A DNA stretch of 64,000 nt, from positions 1,612,001-1,676,000 of the forward strand of contig NZ_CP104264.1 in the NCBI RefSeq assembly GCF_025244845.1. The letters run 5' to 3'. Shown here piece after piece: positions 8,328 to 16,960 of the stretch; position 1 is the first letter of the stretch; each line of letters starts with the position of its first letter. This DNA is from Arthrobacter sp. zg-Y1171 (lineage in GTDB: Bacteria > Actinomycetota > Actinomycetes > Actinomycetales > Micrococcaceae). The notes below the pieces were generated by a model, which saw only the letters and a program-made list of their open reading frames with translations, had not been told where the DNA came from and did not search any database. The position numbers and the translations under genes were made by a program.

Positions 8328-9386
8328 GTGCCTCCGGCCGCAGTGAAAGGTTCCTTGTTTCCCGTGCAGCAGCATGTCCGTAGCTTCCTCACCGTGCCTC
8401 CGGGCCGCGGGCACCGGGTGCCTGCCGTCCGCGTGGCGATCGGGGTGTTCCTGCCGCTGCTGGTCCTGATCCTGCTGGGGCGGACCGACCTGACGATGTG
8501 CGCTATCTTCGGTTCGCTGACCGGTGTTTTCGGCCGTGCGGAACTGCACTGGCGGCGTCTGCAGCACCAGTCCCTGTCGGGCATGTTGATGGTCCTGACC
8601 GTGCTGGCCGGTGTGTTCCTGTCCCTCTCCGGAGCGGATTCCTGGACGGTGGTGGGGGCGGGAACCGTGATCGCGGGCCTTATTGCGGCGGCTGCCAGTT
8701 ATCTGAGGGTGCGCCCCGCCGGCCCGTTTACCTACATCTTCGCGTTTACCGCCACCTCCGCTGCACCGTTCTCCGGAGGGTTGGAGGAGGCTGCGCTGAC
8801 TACGGCGGGCAGCGTGCTGCTCGCCGTGGCGCTGGGTTTTGCCGGCCGGCTGCACGCGCGCCGCCACACTCCACGGACATTGCTCCCGTACCGGCCGCCG
8901 TCCTGGGGGCGGATCCTGCGCCACTCGGGCCGGTACGCTGCTGCCGTTGCTGCCGCGGGTTCGATTTCGGCGGGGTTGGGGCTGGGACACGGATACTGGG
9001 CGATGCTCGCCGCCTGCGCTCCGATCGCGGCAGTGGACGCGGCCGGGGGAGTGACCCGCGCAGTGCACTTCATCCTGGGCACCTACGCCGGTGTGCTGGT
9101 CTCTGCGGTGCTGCTCCAGGTTCAGTGGTCGCCGGTCCAGCTGGCGGTGCTGTTGGCCATGCTGCAGCTATGCGGAGAGATTTACGCGGTGCTGCACTAC
9201 GGCCTGGCGATGGTGTTCCTGACACCGGTGGCCCTGCTGATGACGGGGTTTGTTGCTACCCAGCCGGTGCTGGCCGTAACCCTGGACCGGGCCGTCCAAA
9301 CGACCATCGGGGCGCTCGTGGCCCTGGCGGTCATTGCCGCCACTACCCGCAGGTCCGCGCCGGCTGCTAGGTCCTCGACGCACTGA
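8328..9386 (+). CDS. FUSC-family inner membrane protein
   Basis: The 352-residue product is strongly hydrophobic, with about ten predicted membrane segments arranged as two similar halves. The second half, after a cytoplasmic Arg/His-rich stretch (ARRHTPRTLLPYR), contains the GYWAMLAACAPIAAVDA block seen in fusaric acid resistance (FUSC) and YccS-like proteins. These are presumed exporters of aromatic acids or similar compounds. The first 30 residues lack a clear ribosome site; GTG 8328 is used, and a downstream GTG near 8364 is possible. A TAGGCT box lies at 8307. The 3' end overlaps the convergent phosphomannose isomerase gene by about 20 nt. Confidence 0.85.
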   Translation: MPPAAVKGSLFPVQQHVRSFLTVPPGRGHRVPAVRVAIGVFLPLLVLILLGRTDLTMCAIFGSLTGVFGRAELHWRRLQHQSLSGMLMVLTVLAGVFLSLSGADSWTVVGAGTVIAGLIAAAASYLRVRPAGPFTYIFAFTATSAAPFSGGLEEAALTTAGSVLLAVALGFAGRLHARRHTPRTLLPYRPPSWGRILRHSGRYAAAVAAAGSISAGLGLGHGYWAMLAACAPIAAVDAAGGVTRAVHFILGTYAGVLVSAVLLQVQWSPVQLAVLLAMLQLCGEIYAVLHYGLAMVFLTPVALLMTGFVATQPVLAVTLDRAVQTTIGALVALAVIAATTRRSAPAARSSTH

Positions 9387-10539
9387 AGAGCTGTGCCGAG
9401 CCTTCGACTTCAGCAGTCGTCGGGTCGCCCAGATAGAGCATGCTGGCACCCTGCTCCAAGTACGTGCTCACGTCGCCCACCCAGACCCTCGCTTCTCCCA
9501 GTGCGGCAAGCACAACGGTGAAACGTTCCAGCGGAATGGATGCGGTGCCGCCGTCGATCACGGTCCGTCGCAGGTCCAGGTCCTCACTCCAGAGCGGAAT
9601 ACGATCCTGGCGCTCATCAATACGCTCCACCTCAAGAAATGCGGGGCCGGGCTGGCCGTCGCCCAGGACCTGCTGCAGCTCGGCAACGTCCACGTAGTCC
9701 GTGGTTAACCCGGCCTTCAGCGCATTGTCCGAAAGGCCCATAACCACCATGGCCTGGCCGGAGAGGTAGGAGTGGAGGCACCCCGCGGGGGTGACCATTG
9801 CCTCACCGGGGTCCAGCTTGATGAGGTTCATGCAGATGGCTATCAGAATTCCGCGGTCGCCCGGAAAAAGCGGCGCAAGCCGGCGGAAAACCGCCGCAGC
9901 GTCTGCCGCAGGACCTTCGGTTTCCGTCACCCCGGCCATGGCAGCCTCGGTTTCCCGCAGTGCACGGGCAGTCTCGGAAGACTGCATGCGGAGGAGGGCG
10001 TGCACCGGCATCTCATGCCGGAACGTCAATAAGGTATCAAGCCATGGAAGGTCCACCCCGTCGGCAATGGCACGGAGTTCTTCCCTGCTGCGCTGTCCAG
10101 ACAGGACGCGAAGGGGAGTGAGGGATACCGCCACTTCAAACTTGGCGTACCTGTCCTTATAGTTTCGGTTTCCGGCGTTCAAAGGGACACCGCGGGTCTG
10201 TTCACGCACATAGCCGGCCAAAGCCTGGTCCGGCCGGGGGTGCAGCTGGATCGACTTGGGCACATCCGCGTCCATGAGATGCATCCGGAAGGGGACAGGG
10301 CGCGCCGGCACTGCCTCCGGGTCGGAGAAATGCCGGGGATGGGAGCTCAGCAGCCGATGGAGGGCACCGGGCAGGTCATCGGGATCCCAGGTGATGACGG
10401 CACCTTTAGCAGACCGGGAATTCGCAGAGCTGTCTTGGCACTGCTGCCCGCGGGGCTCCGCGGCGGCACTGTCCGTCAGTGCCTTCATCGCGGCTGCCGG
10501 GTTACGGGTTTCCCTTACCACGCCGTAGACGGCAGTCAC
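9367..10539 (-). CDS. manA: type I mannose-6-phosphate isomerase-like protein
   Basis: ManA interconverts mannose 6-phosphate and fructose 6-phosphate using zinc. The 390-residue protein keeps the family metal ligands: the Gln and His of SIQLHP, the Glu in YAKFEVAVSLTP (where the usual Pro before Glu is Phe), and the His of AGCLHSYLSG. The substrate-loop SDNALKAGLTTDYVDV segment and a C-terminal cupin half are present. The N-terminus is divergent, because the usual YAWGS motif and loop are replaced by an unrelated Ala/Ser-rich stretch of about 45 residues. It may therefore be a diverged paralogue with altered activity rather than the housekeeping enzyme. GTG 10539 has AAGGAGG upstream at good spacing, and overlaps by GTGA the stop of a short open frame. 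Confidence 0.82.
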   Translation of the reverse strand: MTAVYGVVRETRNPAAAMKALTDSAAAEPRGQQCQDSSANSRSAKGAVITWDPDDLPGALHRLLSSHPRHFSDPEAVPARPVPFRMHLMDADVPKSIQLHPRPDQALAGYVREQTRGVPLNAGNRNYKDRYAKFEVAVSLTPLRVLSGQRSREELRAIADGVDLPWLDTLLTFRHEMPVHALLRMQSSETARALRETEAAMAGVTETEGPAADAAAVFRRLAPLFPGDRGILIAICMNLIKLDPGEAMVTPAGCLHSYLSGQAMVVMGLSDNALKAGLTTDYVDVAELQQVLGDGQPGPAFLEVERIDERQDRIPLWSEDLDLRRTVIDGGTASIPLERFTVVLAALGEARVWVGDVSTYLEQGASMLYLGDPTTAEVEGSAQLFSASRT

Positions 10540-10810
10540 GGGTACAGACCCTCCTTACTGATGGCAGGAGGGGTCAATCTCAATTCACCGGGGTCTTGCC
10601 TCATATCGCTGATGGCCAATAGAGCAGCTTCCTTGAACGAGTCAGATGTCCCTCCAATTTTATCGGGTTTAGCGTGCGGTGGGGAGACTCCCGGGGCTCC
10701 CTGCTCGTTTACCCGCGGCTTCCGCCGCCCGCGCTGGGTGTGCGCCAGTCGATGCACTCAATGCAATAATTAACGAAATACTTACACATCCGAAAGAAGC
10801 AGGTGCGGTT
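10540..10810. other. intergenic region between manA-like and antiporter genes
   Basis: This divergent promoter region includes the only clearly AT-rich patch nearby (about 10760-10795). On the minus strand a 73-codon frame from GTG 10757 to 10536 ends in a GTGA overlap with the manA start. It lacks a ribosome site at its start and matches nothing I know, so I do not call it a gene. No convincing hairpin or repeat is visible. Confidence 0.4.
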
Positions 10811-10861
10811 ATGAAACACGCGGCGCAGTCGGTCCGAAGCACGCACCGAGCGGACGGCTGA
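10811..10861 (+). CDS. possible 16-residue leader peptide before antiporter
   Basis: An ATG at 10811 opens a 16-codon frame (MKHAAQSVRSTHRADG) that stops 4 nt before the antiporter GTG. An AGGTG stretch lies a few bases upstream. Position directly ahead of a membrane-transport gene is compatible with a coupling or leader ORF, but the frame is short enough to arise by chance. Confidence 0.25.
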   Translation: MKHAAQSVRSTHRADG

Positions 10862-10865
10862 GCCG

Positions 10866-12446
10866 GTGGATTTCCTGATACTCCTGATCGGGCTGCTGTT
10901 CGGAACCGTGCTGGCCGCGGGAATCGGCGAACGCATCCGGCTGCCGTACCCCGTGCTGATGCTGATTTCCTCGGCCCTGATCGCGTTTCTGCCGATCATC
11001 CCCGAAGTGCACATCAACCCGGAGCTTATCCTTCCGCTGTTCCTTCCGCCGCTGCTCTTCGCAGCCGCCCAGCGCAGCTCCTGGTCTGTTTTCCGGCTGC
11101 GCTGGCGTTCCCTGGTGCTGCTGGCGGTGGCGTTGGTGGCAGTCACCGTGGCTGTGGTGGCCGGTGTGTCCTGGGCCATGGTGCCGGCGCTCGGGCTGCC
11201 TGCCGCGATTGCCTTGGGGGCCATTGTTGCCCCGCCCGATCCGGTAGCCGTGGAAGCGGTCGCTGGAAAGGTCCGGATGCCGCGGCGGCTCATCACGGTG
11301 CTGCAGACCGAAGGCCTCTTCAACGACGCCATTGCCATTGTCATCTTCCAGGCCGCCGTCGCAGCGAGCACCAGCGGCGGGCACGTGGGTTGGGACGTGG
11401 TGCCGGACTTCCTCATTGCCGCAGCCGGCGCCGTGGTGCTGGGCCTGGCGATGGCCTGGGTCGTCGGTAGCCTGAACCGGTTCGTGCCGAACCTGGTGGC
11501 GCGTTCGGCGTCCACCCTCGTTGCACCCTTTGCCGTCTACCTGCTCGCCGAAGAAGTGCACTTCTCCGGAGTGGTCGCCGTCGTCGTCACCGCGTTGGAA
11601 CTGGGCCGGCGGGCCCGCCCCCAGGACTCGGAGGAGCGCCTGACCCGAACCGCCTTCTGGGACGTGGTGGAGCTGCTGACCACCGGCGCCGCGTTCGGCC
11701 TGGTGGGTATCGAGATGCGGTACATCATCAAGGACGAGGGTTCCCAGCTGCTGAGTTTCATTCCGGGCATCCTGGCCGTTTGCGCGGCCGTGCTGCTTGT
11801 CCGGTTCCTGTGGATGATGGCGATCTACCGGATGGGCGGGACTGAGAAGAACCATGTGCCGGGTTCGCTGAAAGAGGTCCTCGTGCTGTCCTGGTGCGGT
11901 ATGCGCGGCCTGGCGACGCTTGCGCTTGCCCTCGCCCTGCCGGGCACCACGCTCGCCGGTGACGCGCTGCCCGGACGCAACTTCGTCGTAGCCTGCGCCT
12001 GCGCGGTCCTCGTGGTGACGCTGGTGCTGCCGGGATTGACGCTGCCGTGGCTGATGCGCGTCCTGAAGCTGCCTGACGACCATAAAGAGGCGGACCGGAT
12101 GGAACGCGAACTCGCGCTCCGGGCCGAACGGGTGGCAATCGAGACGATGAAGCGCTCGACGGCCATCCAGCAGCTGCCGCCGGACCGCCGCGCCGCACTG
12201 GCCAAGCGGATGTCCTCGCTGCACGCCATGCTGGAGAGCGACGAGGAGGATGATTCGCAGAAGATGCTGGACCGGAAGGCGACCCTGGAAATCATGGACG
12301 TGGTCCAGCGTGAAGCGATGGACGCTGCCCGCCGGGAAGTACTCGACGCCCGCCGGCAGGCCGGCATGGATCCGGAGGCCGTGGACCGTGTCCTGCGCCG
12401 CCTGGATCTGCGCACCGTCACCTTGGACCGCCCGGAACGCCACTAG
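10866..12446 (+). CDS. CPA1-family Na+/H+ antiporter
   Basis: The 526-residue protein has about twelve membrane segments in its first 400 residues and a charged helical cytoplasmic tail rich in Arg, Glu and Met. Diagnostic features are the PPDPVAVEAVAGK segment and the LFNDAIAIVIF motif, in which the Asn-Asp pair is the ion-binding site of electroneutral NhaP/NHE exchangers. It is expected to expel Na+ (or K+) in exchange for protons. The GTG start has no strong ribosome site and follows a 16-codon frame ending 4 nt upstream. A second, unrelated-looking CPA antiporter lies at 21.5 kb. Confidence 0.92.
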   Translation: MDFLILLIGLLFGTVLAAGIGERIRLPYPVLMLISSALIAFLPIIPEVHINPELILPLFLPPLLFAAAQRSSWSVFRLRWRSLVLLAVALVAVTVAVVAGVSWAMVPALGLPAAIALGAIVAPPDPVAVEAVAGKVRMPRRLITVLQTEGLFNDAIAIVIFQAAVAASTSGGHVGWDVVPDFLIAAAGAVVLGLAMAWVVGSLNRFVPNLVARSASTLVAPFAVYLLAEEVHFSGVVAVVVTALELGRRARPQDSEERLTRTAFWDVVELLTTGAAFGLVGIEMRYIIKDEGSQLLSFIPGILAVCAAVLLVRFLWMMAIYRMGGTEKNHVPGSLKEVLVLSWCGMRGLATLALALALPGTTLAGDALPGRNFVVACACAVLVVTLVLPGLTLPWLMRVLKLPDDHKEADRMERELALRAERVAIETMKRSTAIQQLPPDRRAALAKRMSSLHAMLESDEEDDSQKMLDRKATLEIMDVVQREAMDAARREVLDARRQAGMDPEAVDRVLRRLDLRTVTLDRPERH

Positions 12447-12457
12447 ACTTCCCGAAC

Positions 12458-12784
12458 ATGAGCAAGAACGTGGAATCCTGGCCGCATCTCGGCGTCGCAT
12501 GGCTGGTCCAGTCGGCCGCGGCTGCGACACTGGCCGTCGCCGTCGTTGTGCTGCAGCTCTGGGTCTTTCCCGAAACCGTCCAGGCGGCAGTGCTGCTGGC
12601 CCTGATCCTGGCCTCGGCGGTAATGCTGCTGGTGTCCGCTCCGCTGGTTTTCGACTGGATCCGCAACCGGTTCCAGCGTCCCTGGGCGGTGCTGGCACTC
12701 ACCGCGGCGGCCGCGATAGCGGGCGGCTGCTGGATGGTGGTGCTGTTTGTGCTGGGGTTCGGATTGCTGGTCACCGGGTTCTAG
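12458..12784 (+). CDS. small membrane protein, unknown
   Basis: The 108-residue product has three strongly hydrophobic segments (about residues 17-38, 42-62, 72-106) separated by short charged loops with a WIRNRFQRPW linker. A TAGACT box lies 8 nt before the ATG at 12458, which would give a near-leaderless transcript and fits the absence of a ribosome site. It follows the antiporter by 11 nt. I do not recognise a family; an accessory role to the antiporter is only a positional guess. Confidence 0.65.
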   Translation: MSKNVESWPHLGVAWLVQSAAAATLAVAVVVLQLWVFPETVQAAVLLALILASAVMLLVSAPLVFDWIRNRFQRPWAVLALTAAAAIAGGCWMVVLFVLGFGLLVTGF

Positions 12785-12991
12785 CCGGATCCAGCCGCCT
12801 CCAGCCTCCGGCCCGGGTTCCCGGTTCAGCGCTGGGCGAATATCCGGCGGAACACGCCGGGCGGACGGGCACGGCAGTCCGGGCAGGCAGGTGCCGGCGC
12901 ATAGGATTGCAGGCCGGGCCCGCTGAAGTGCCGTCCGTTTCCGCGCCCACTGCATACGGCGCACCCGCATCATGAATAGGACCTTCCCTCT

Positions 12992-14494
12992 TTGAGTATC
13001 GATCCCTCCGCAAAGCCCGTGCCTGCCGCCGGAACCTCCCGGCGCGCCGCAACGACGTCGGCTCCGTCCACCCTGGATCCGCGCACCAAGACCGTGATCG
13101 GCCTGCTGCTGGTCTCCTCGTTTGTGGTCATCCTGAACGAAACCATCATGAGCGTGGCGCTGCCGCGGCTCATGGCCGACCTGGACATCACGGCGGGAAC
13201 CGCCCAGTGGCTGACCACCGGCTTTATGCTGACCATGGCCGTGGTCATCCCGGCCACCGGCTTCCTGCTGCAGCGCTTCTCCATGCGCGGCCTGTTCCTG
13301 ACCGCCATGTCCCTGTTCAGCGCCGGGACGCTGCTGGCGGCCCTGGCCCCCGGGTTCGGCACCCTGCTGGGCGGCCGGATCATCCAGGCCGGCGGCACCG
13401 CCATCATGCTCCCGCTGCTGATGACCACCGTCCTGAATGCTGTTCCGGCACATAAGCGCGGACAGATGATGGGCACCATTTCCATCGTCATCGCAGTTGC
13501 ACCGGCCATCGGCCCGACGGTCTCCGGAATCATCCTCAACGCCCTGGACTGGCGCTGGATGTTCTGGCTGGTCCTGCCCATCGCCCTGCTCTCGCTGGGG
13601 CTGGGCGCGATGAAGATCGAGAACCTCACGGAAACCAAGCGCGTGCCGTTCGACGTGCTGTCGATCGTGTTGTCCACCTTCGCCTTCGGCGGCCTCATCT
13701 TCGGCCTCAGCAGCATCGGCGAGGCTGCACAGGGCAAGGAACTGATGCCGCTGTGGATCCCGCTGGCCGTCGGCGTCCTGGCCATGGCCGGCTTTGTGCT
13801 GCGGCAGCTGGTGCTCCAGCGCACCGACCGCGCCCTGATGGATCTGCGCACCTTCACCAGCAAGCCCTTCGTGGTGGCGATCATCATGGTCCTGGTGTCC
13901 ATGATGGCGCTGTTCGGCTGCCTGATTGTGCTGCCCCTGTACCTGCAGAACGTGCTGGGCCTGGACACGCTTCACACCGGGCTGCTGCTGCTCCCCGGCG
14001 GTGCCGTGATGGCCATCCTCTCGCCGATTGTCGGCAACCTGTTTGACCGTTTCGGTCCCCGCCCGCTGGTGGTTCCGGGCGCACTGGTGCTCAGCGGTGC
14101 CCTGTGGGGAATGACCTTGCTGACCGAAGAAACCCCCGTTGGCCTCGTGATCCTGATGCACTGCCTGCTGAACGCCGGGCTGGGCTTCATTTTCACTCCG
14201 CTGTTCACCTCTGCCTTGGGTTCGCTGGACAAGTCGCTGTACTCCCACGGCAGTGCCATCATCAACACGCTGCAGCAGCTTGCCGGCGCCGCCGGCACGG
14301 CCGTTTTCATCACCCTGATGACCACCGGTACGACGGCGGCCCTGGCCGACGGCGCGTCAGCGGTCTCCGCAGCCGCCTCGGGCGTGCACACGGCGTTCTT
14401 CTGGGGTGCGGTTGTCTCACTGGTAGCCGTCGCGGCGTCGTTCCTGGTCCGCAGGCCCACCAACGAGCTGCCCGAAGGCATGGCCGTCCACTAA
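12992..14494 (+). CDS. DHA2-type MFS drug exporter
   Basis: This 500-residue transporter has the 14-segment layout of EmrB/QacA-type multidrug antiporters. The TM1 signature reads NETIMSVALPRLMADL, the TM2 region TAQWLTTGFML, and the antiporter motif C resembles APAIGPTVSGIIL. Such proteins use the proton gradient to export lipophilic drugs or metabolites. The N-terminus before TM1 is a flexible Ala/Thr/Ser-rich stretch of about 35 residues. The assigned start is TTG 12992 with only AGGA about 11 nt before it; a GTG near 13019 is an alternative. No adjacent regulator is present. Confidence 0.9.
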   Translation: MSIDPSAKPVPAAGTSRRAATTSAPSTLDPRTKTVIGLLLVSSFVVILNETIMSVALPRLMADLDITAGTAQWLTTGFMLTMAVVIPATGFLLQRFSMRGLFLTAMSLFSAGTLLAALAPGFGTLLGGRIIQAGGTAIMLPLLMTTVLNAVPAHKRGQMMGTISIVIAVAPAIGPTVSGIILNALDWRWMFWLVLPIALLSLGLGAMKIENLTETKRVPFDVLSIVLSTFAFGGLIFGLSSIGEAAQGKELMPLWIPLAVGVLAMAGFVLRQLVLQRTDRALMDLRTFTSKPFVVAIIMVLVSMMALFGCLIVLPLYLQNVLGLDTLHTGLLLLPGGAVMAILSPIVGNLFDRFGPRPLVVPGALVLSGALWGMTLLTEETPVGLVILMHCLLNAGLGFIFTPLFTSALGSLDKSLYSHGSAIINTLQQLAGAAGTAVFITLMTTGTTAALADGASAVSAAASGVHTAFFWGAVVSLVAVAASFLVRRPTNELPEGMAVH

Positions 14495-14781
14495 GACCGT
14501 CTCAGGTGGTCAGCGACAGGGGACATCAGGACCTCGTCGCGGTCGCCGTCGGGAAGCCGCAGCGCGGCCCGGCGGCGGCCCACCTCCTGCCAGCCGCTGG
14601 AACGGTAAAAGCCTTCAAGGCCCGCGCCCGATCCCGGCCCCGCGGACGCCAGGAGCAGCCATCCGGCAACTCGCCGTTCCACGGTGTCAACCAGGAGGCG
14701 GCTCTTGGGTTCGCCCGTGCGCCCCGCACATGCTCGCGGCCGAAGAAGCGCACGCTTGACCAGTACTGTGACGCGGCTCAT
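14491..14781 (-). pseudogene. C-terminal remnant of a GNAT acetyltransferase
   Basis: Read on the minus strand, this 96-residue frame has the C-terminal half of a GCN5-type N-acetyltransferase: a hydrophobic WLLLAS strand, a GLEGFYRSSGWQEVGRR motif typical of the acetyl-CoA fold end, and a DEVLMSPV final strand. The first half, including the acetyl-CoA pyrophosphate loop, is missing, and upstream sequence runs straight into the acyl-CoA dehydrogenase promoter. The stop overlaps the end of the MFS gene. It is best read as a decayed fragment; expression as a mini-protein cannot be excluded. Confidence 0.5.
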
Positions 14782-14784
14782 ACT
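14756..14784 (+). promoter_or_regulatory. sigma-70-type promoter of acyl-CoA dehydrogenase
   Basis: TTGACC at 14756-14761 and CATACT at 14779-14784 are separated by exactly 17 bp, about 40 bp before the ATG at 14824. The -10 end overlaps a palindrome, so repression by occlusion is plausible. Confidence 0.55.
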
Positions 14785-14799
14785 AAATGAACGATTAGT
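14782..14799. promoter_or_regulatory. TetR-type operator upstream of acyl-CoA dehydrogenase
   Basis: ACTAAATGAACGATTAGT contains the inverted repeat ACTAA-N8-TTAGT and overlaps the -10 box. A related AATGAGCGTTCAG sequence lies just before the TetR gene at 17551, pointing to that regulator. The link is inferred from sequence similarity and proximity. Confidence 0.5.
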
Positions 14800-14823
14800 T
14801 AGTACCTTCCGTCAGGAGCCTCC

Positions 14824-16053
14824 ATGACCGTCACACAGACCGCGCGCCCAGCCTTCGACCCCACCGCGGTGGGCGACGTCGACGCCGACCTCTACCTTCT
14901 CGATGAGCTGCTGGACGACGAGGCCCGCGACGTGCGGGACCGGGTCCGGGCGTTCGTTGACAACGATCTGCTGCCGGTCATCAATGACTACTGGGAGCGG
15001 GCGGAGGTCCCCTACGAGCTGATTCCCAAGCTGGCCGCACTGAACATTGCCGGCGGCACCATCAAGGGCTACGGCTGCCCGGGGATGAGCCGCATGGCCG
15101 CCTCCACCGCCGCAGCTGAGCTCGCCCGGGGCGACGGCTCCATCAACACGTTCTTCGGGGTGCACTCCGGCCTCGCCATGGGCAGCATCGACATGCTCGG
15201 CAGCGAGGAGCAGAAGCAGCGGTGGCTGCCGCCCATGGCCAGGTTCGAGAAGATCGGCGCGTTTGCCCTGACCGAACCCACCCACGGGTCCGATTCCGTG
15301 TCGCTGGAAACCACCGCCCGCCGCGAGGGCGATTCCTACATCCTGAACGGCAACAAGCGGTGGATCGGCAACGCCAGCTTTGCGGACATTGTGATCATCT
15401 ATGCCCGCGACGAGGCCGACGGTGCAGTCAAGGCGTTCGTTATGGAAAAGGATGCCGACGGCAACCACCCTGCCGGCTACCAGGCGACCGTGATCACCGG
15501 CAAGATCGGCAAGCGTGCCGTGCTGCAGCCGGACATCGTCATCGAGGACCTCCGCATTCCCGCGGAGAACCGCCTGGAGAACTGCAACTCGTTCAAGGAC
15601 GTCAACAAGGTGCTGGCCGCGACCCGCGGGGGAGTCGCGTGGGAAGCGCTGGGTCACGCCGTGGCCGCGTACGAGATTGCCGTGGCCTATGCCAAGGACC
15701 GGGTGCAGTTCGGCCAGCCCCTTGCCGGGTTCCAGCTGGTGCAGAACAAGCTCGCGAACATGCTCGCCCAGGTCACCGCGATCAAGCTGACCTGTTTCCG
15801 CCTCAACGAGCTCGGCGACCAGGGGAAGATGACCGGTCCCATGGCTTCCATGGCCAAGATGTTCGCCGCCCGGCAGGGCCGCTGGGTCTGCTCGGAGGCA
15901 CGCGACATCATGGGCGGCAACGGACTGCTTCTGGAGAACCATGTGGCCCGGCACCTGACTGACATGGAGGTGGTGTTCACCTATGAGGGCACCGATTCCA
16001 TGCAGTCACTGATCCTGGGCCGCCACATCACCGGACTGTCCGCGTTCGCCTAG
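14824..16053 (+). CDS. acyl-CoA dehydrogenase, glutaryl-CoA-type
   Basis: The 409-residue flavoenzyme has the three acyl-CoA dehydrogenase domains: an N-terminal helical domain, the FAD and substrate loop around FALTEPTHGSD, and the C-terminal helices ending VVFTYEGTDSMQSLILGRHITG. The Glu of YEGT sits where glutaryl-CoA dehydrogenase carries its catalytic base, and the ILGR-ITG ending is typical of that subgroup. Length and start (AGGAG before ATG) are normal. It abstracts the alpha proton of an acyl-CoA and passes electrons to ETF; the chain type is not determinable from sequence. An operator and promoter precede it and a TetR gene lies 1.5 kb downstream. Confidence 0.93.
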   Translation: MTVTQTARPAFDPTAVGDVDADLYLLDELLDDEARDVRDRVRAFVDNDLLPVINDYWERAEVPYELIPKLAALNIAGGTIKGYGCPGMSRMAASTAAAELARGDGSINTFFGVHSGLAMGSIDMLGSEEQKQRWLPPMARFEKIGAFALTEPTHGSDSVSLETTARREGDSYILNGNKRWIGNASFADIVIIYARDEADGAVKAFVMEKDADGNHPAGYQATVITGKIGKRAVLQPDIVIEDLRIPAENRLENCNSFKDVNKVLAATRGGVAWEALGHAVAAYEIAVAYAKDRVQFGQPLAGFQLVQNKLANMLAQVTAIKLTCFRLNELGDQGKMTGPMASMAKMFAARQGRWVCSEARDIMGGNGLLLENHVARHLTDMEVVFTYEGTDSMQSLILGRHITGLSAFA

Positions 16054-16073
16054 GCGTCCCGGGCCGGCGGAGA

Positions 16074-16895
16074 TCAGCGCACCCGCAGGCCCAGGACCTG
16101 CCCGGTGCCGGGGGTGGCCGGATCCATCACCTCCGGCCACTGGGCGGTCATCATAAAGAGCAGGCCGCCGTCGTCGCCGCCGGTGGCGCAGGAGAAACAG
16201 CCCTGGTCCAGCTGCACCGTTTCCACCACGGCTCCGCCCTCCCGGACACGGACGCAGCGTTCGCCGGGCACTTCGGCGAACCAGATGCCCCCGGTGCCGT
16301 CCCAGCAGATACCGTCCGGAGCGCTGCCCGAAACCGCTGCCCATTCCCCGGCAGGCGTGAGGGCGCCGTCGTCTGCAATGGCGAAGGACACCAGACGTCC
16401 TGCGTTGGATTCAGCCACCACGAGGGCGGCGCCGTCGTCGGAGACCAGCATGCCGTTGGGGAAGGCCAGGCCGTCCGCTACCTGCACCACTGAACCGTCC
16501 GGCCGGATGAGCGCGATGATCCCGCTGCTTTGCGGGTCAGCCGAATAGTCGTAGCCCAAGCCGTTCACATAGATGTTGCCGGAGGGGTGCACGGCAATCT
16601 CGTTCCAGGGGTGCTCCGACAGTCCGCTCAAATCCGCGTGCGGGACCAGTCCCGCATTGGGAATTTCCAGGAAGACGGTCCGGTCCGTCCCGGAGACCAC
16701 GGCCATCCGCCCGTCCGGCAGCCAGTCAAAGCTGATTGGAAAGGACGGCACCGCCGTCACCCGCCGCAGGTCCCCGTCCGGGTTCAGTGCGGAGATGGTC
16801 CCCGCCGTCCAGTCCGCGAACCAAAGTTCGTCGGCGTGCCAGCGGGCGGATTCGCCCATGCCGATCCCGGAGACCAGCGTTGTCGGTTCAGCCAT
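16074..16895 (-). CDS. SMP-30/gluconolactonase/LRE family protein
   Basis: This 273-residue protein has the six-bladed beta-propeller repeats of SMP-30. They include GMGESARWHADELWFADWTAG at the start (the Glu is the usual first metal ligand), WNEIAVHPSGNIYVNG in the middle (Asn ligand), and GSAPDGICWDGTGGIWFAE (Asp ligand). These enzymes hydrolyse sugar or other lactones with a divalent metal. The ATG at 16895 has GAGGTG before it. The gene lies on the minus strand directly downstream of the TetR gene (66 nt), so both may be co-transcribed, and it is convergent with the acyl-CoA dehydrogenase. Confidence 0.9.
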   Translation of the reverse strand: MAEPTTLVSGIGMGESARWHADELWFADWTAGTISALNPDGDLRRVTAVPSFPISFDWLPDGRMAVVSGTDRTVFLEIPNAGLVPHADLSGLSEHPWNEIAVHPSGNIYVNGLGYDYSADPQSSGIIALIRPDGSVVQVADGLAFPNGMLVSDDGAALVVAESNAGRLVSFAIADDGALTPAGEWAAVSGSAPDGICWDGTGGIWFAEVPGERCVRVREGGAVVETVQLDQGCFSCATGGDDGGLLFMMTAQWPEVMDPATPGTGQVLGLRVR

Positions 16896-16960
16896 GCTGC
16901 ACCTCGCTTGTTGAGGTTCGGGCTTCCAGTATGACGGGCACCCCGAAGCGGACAACAGGC

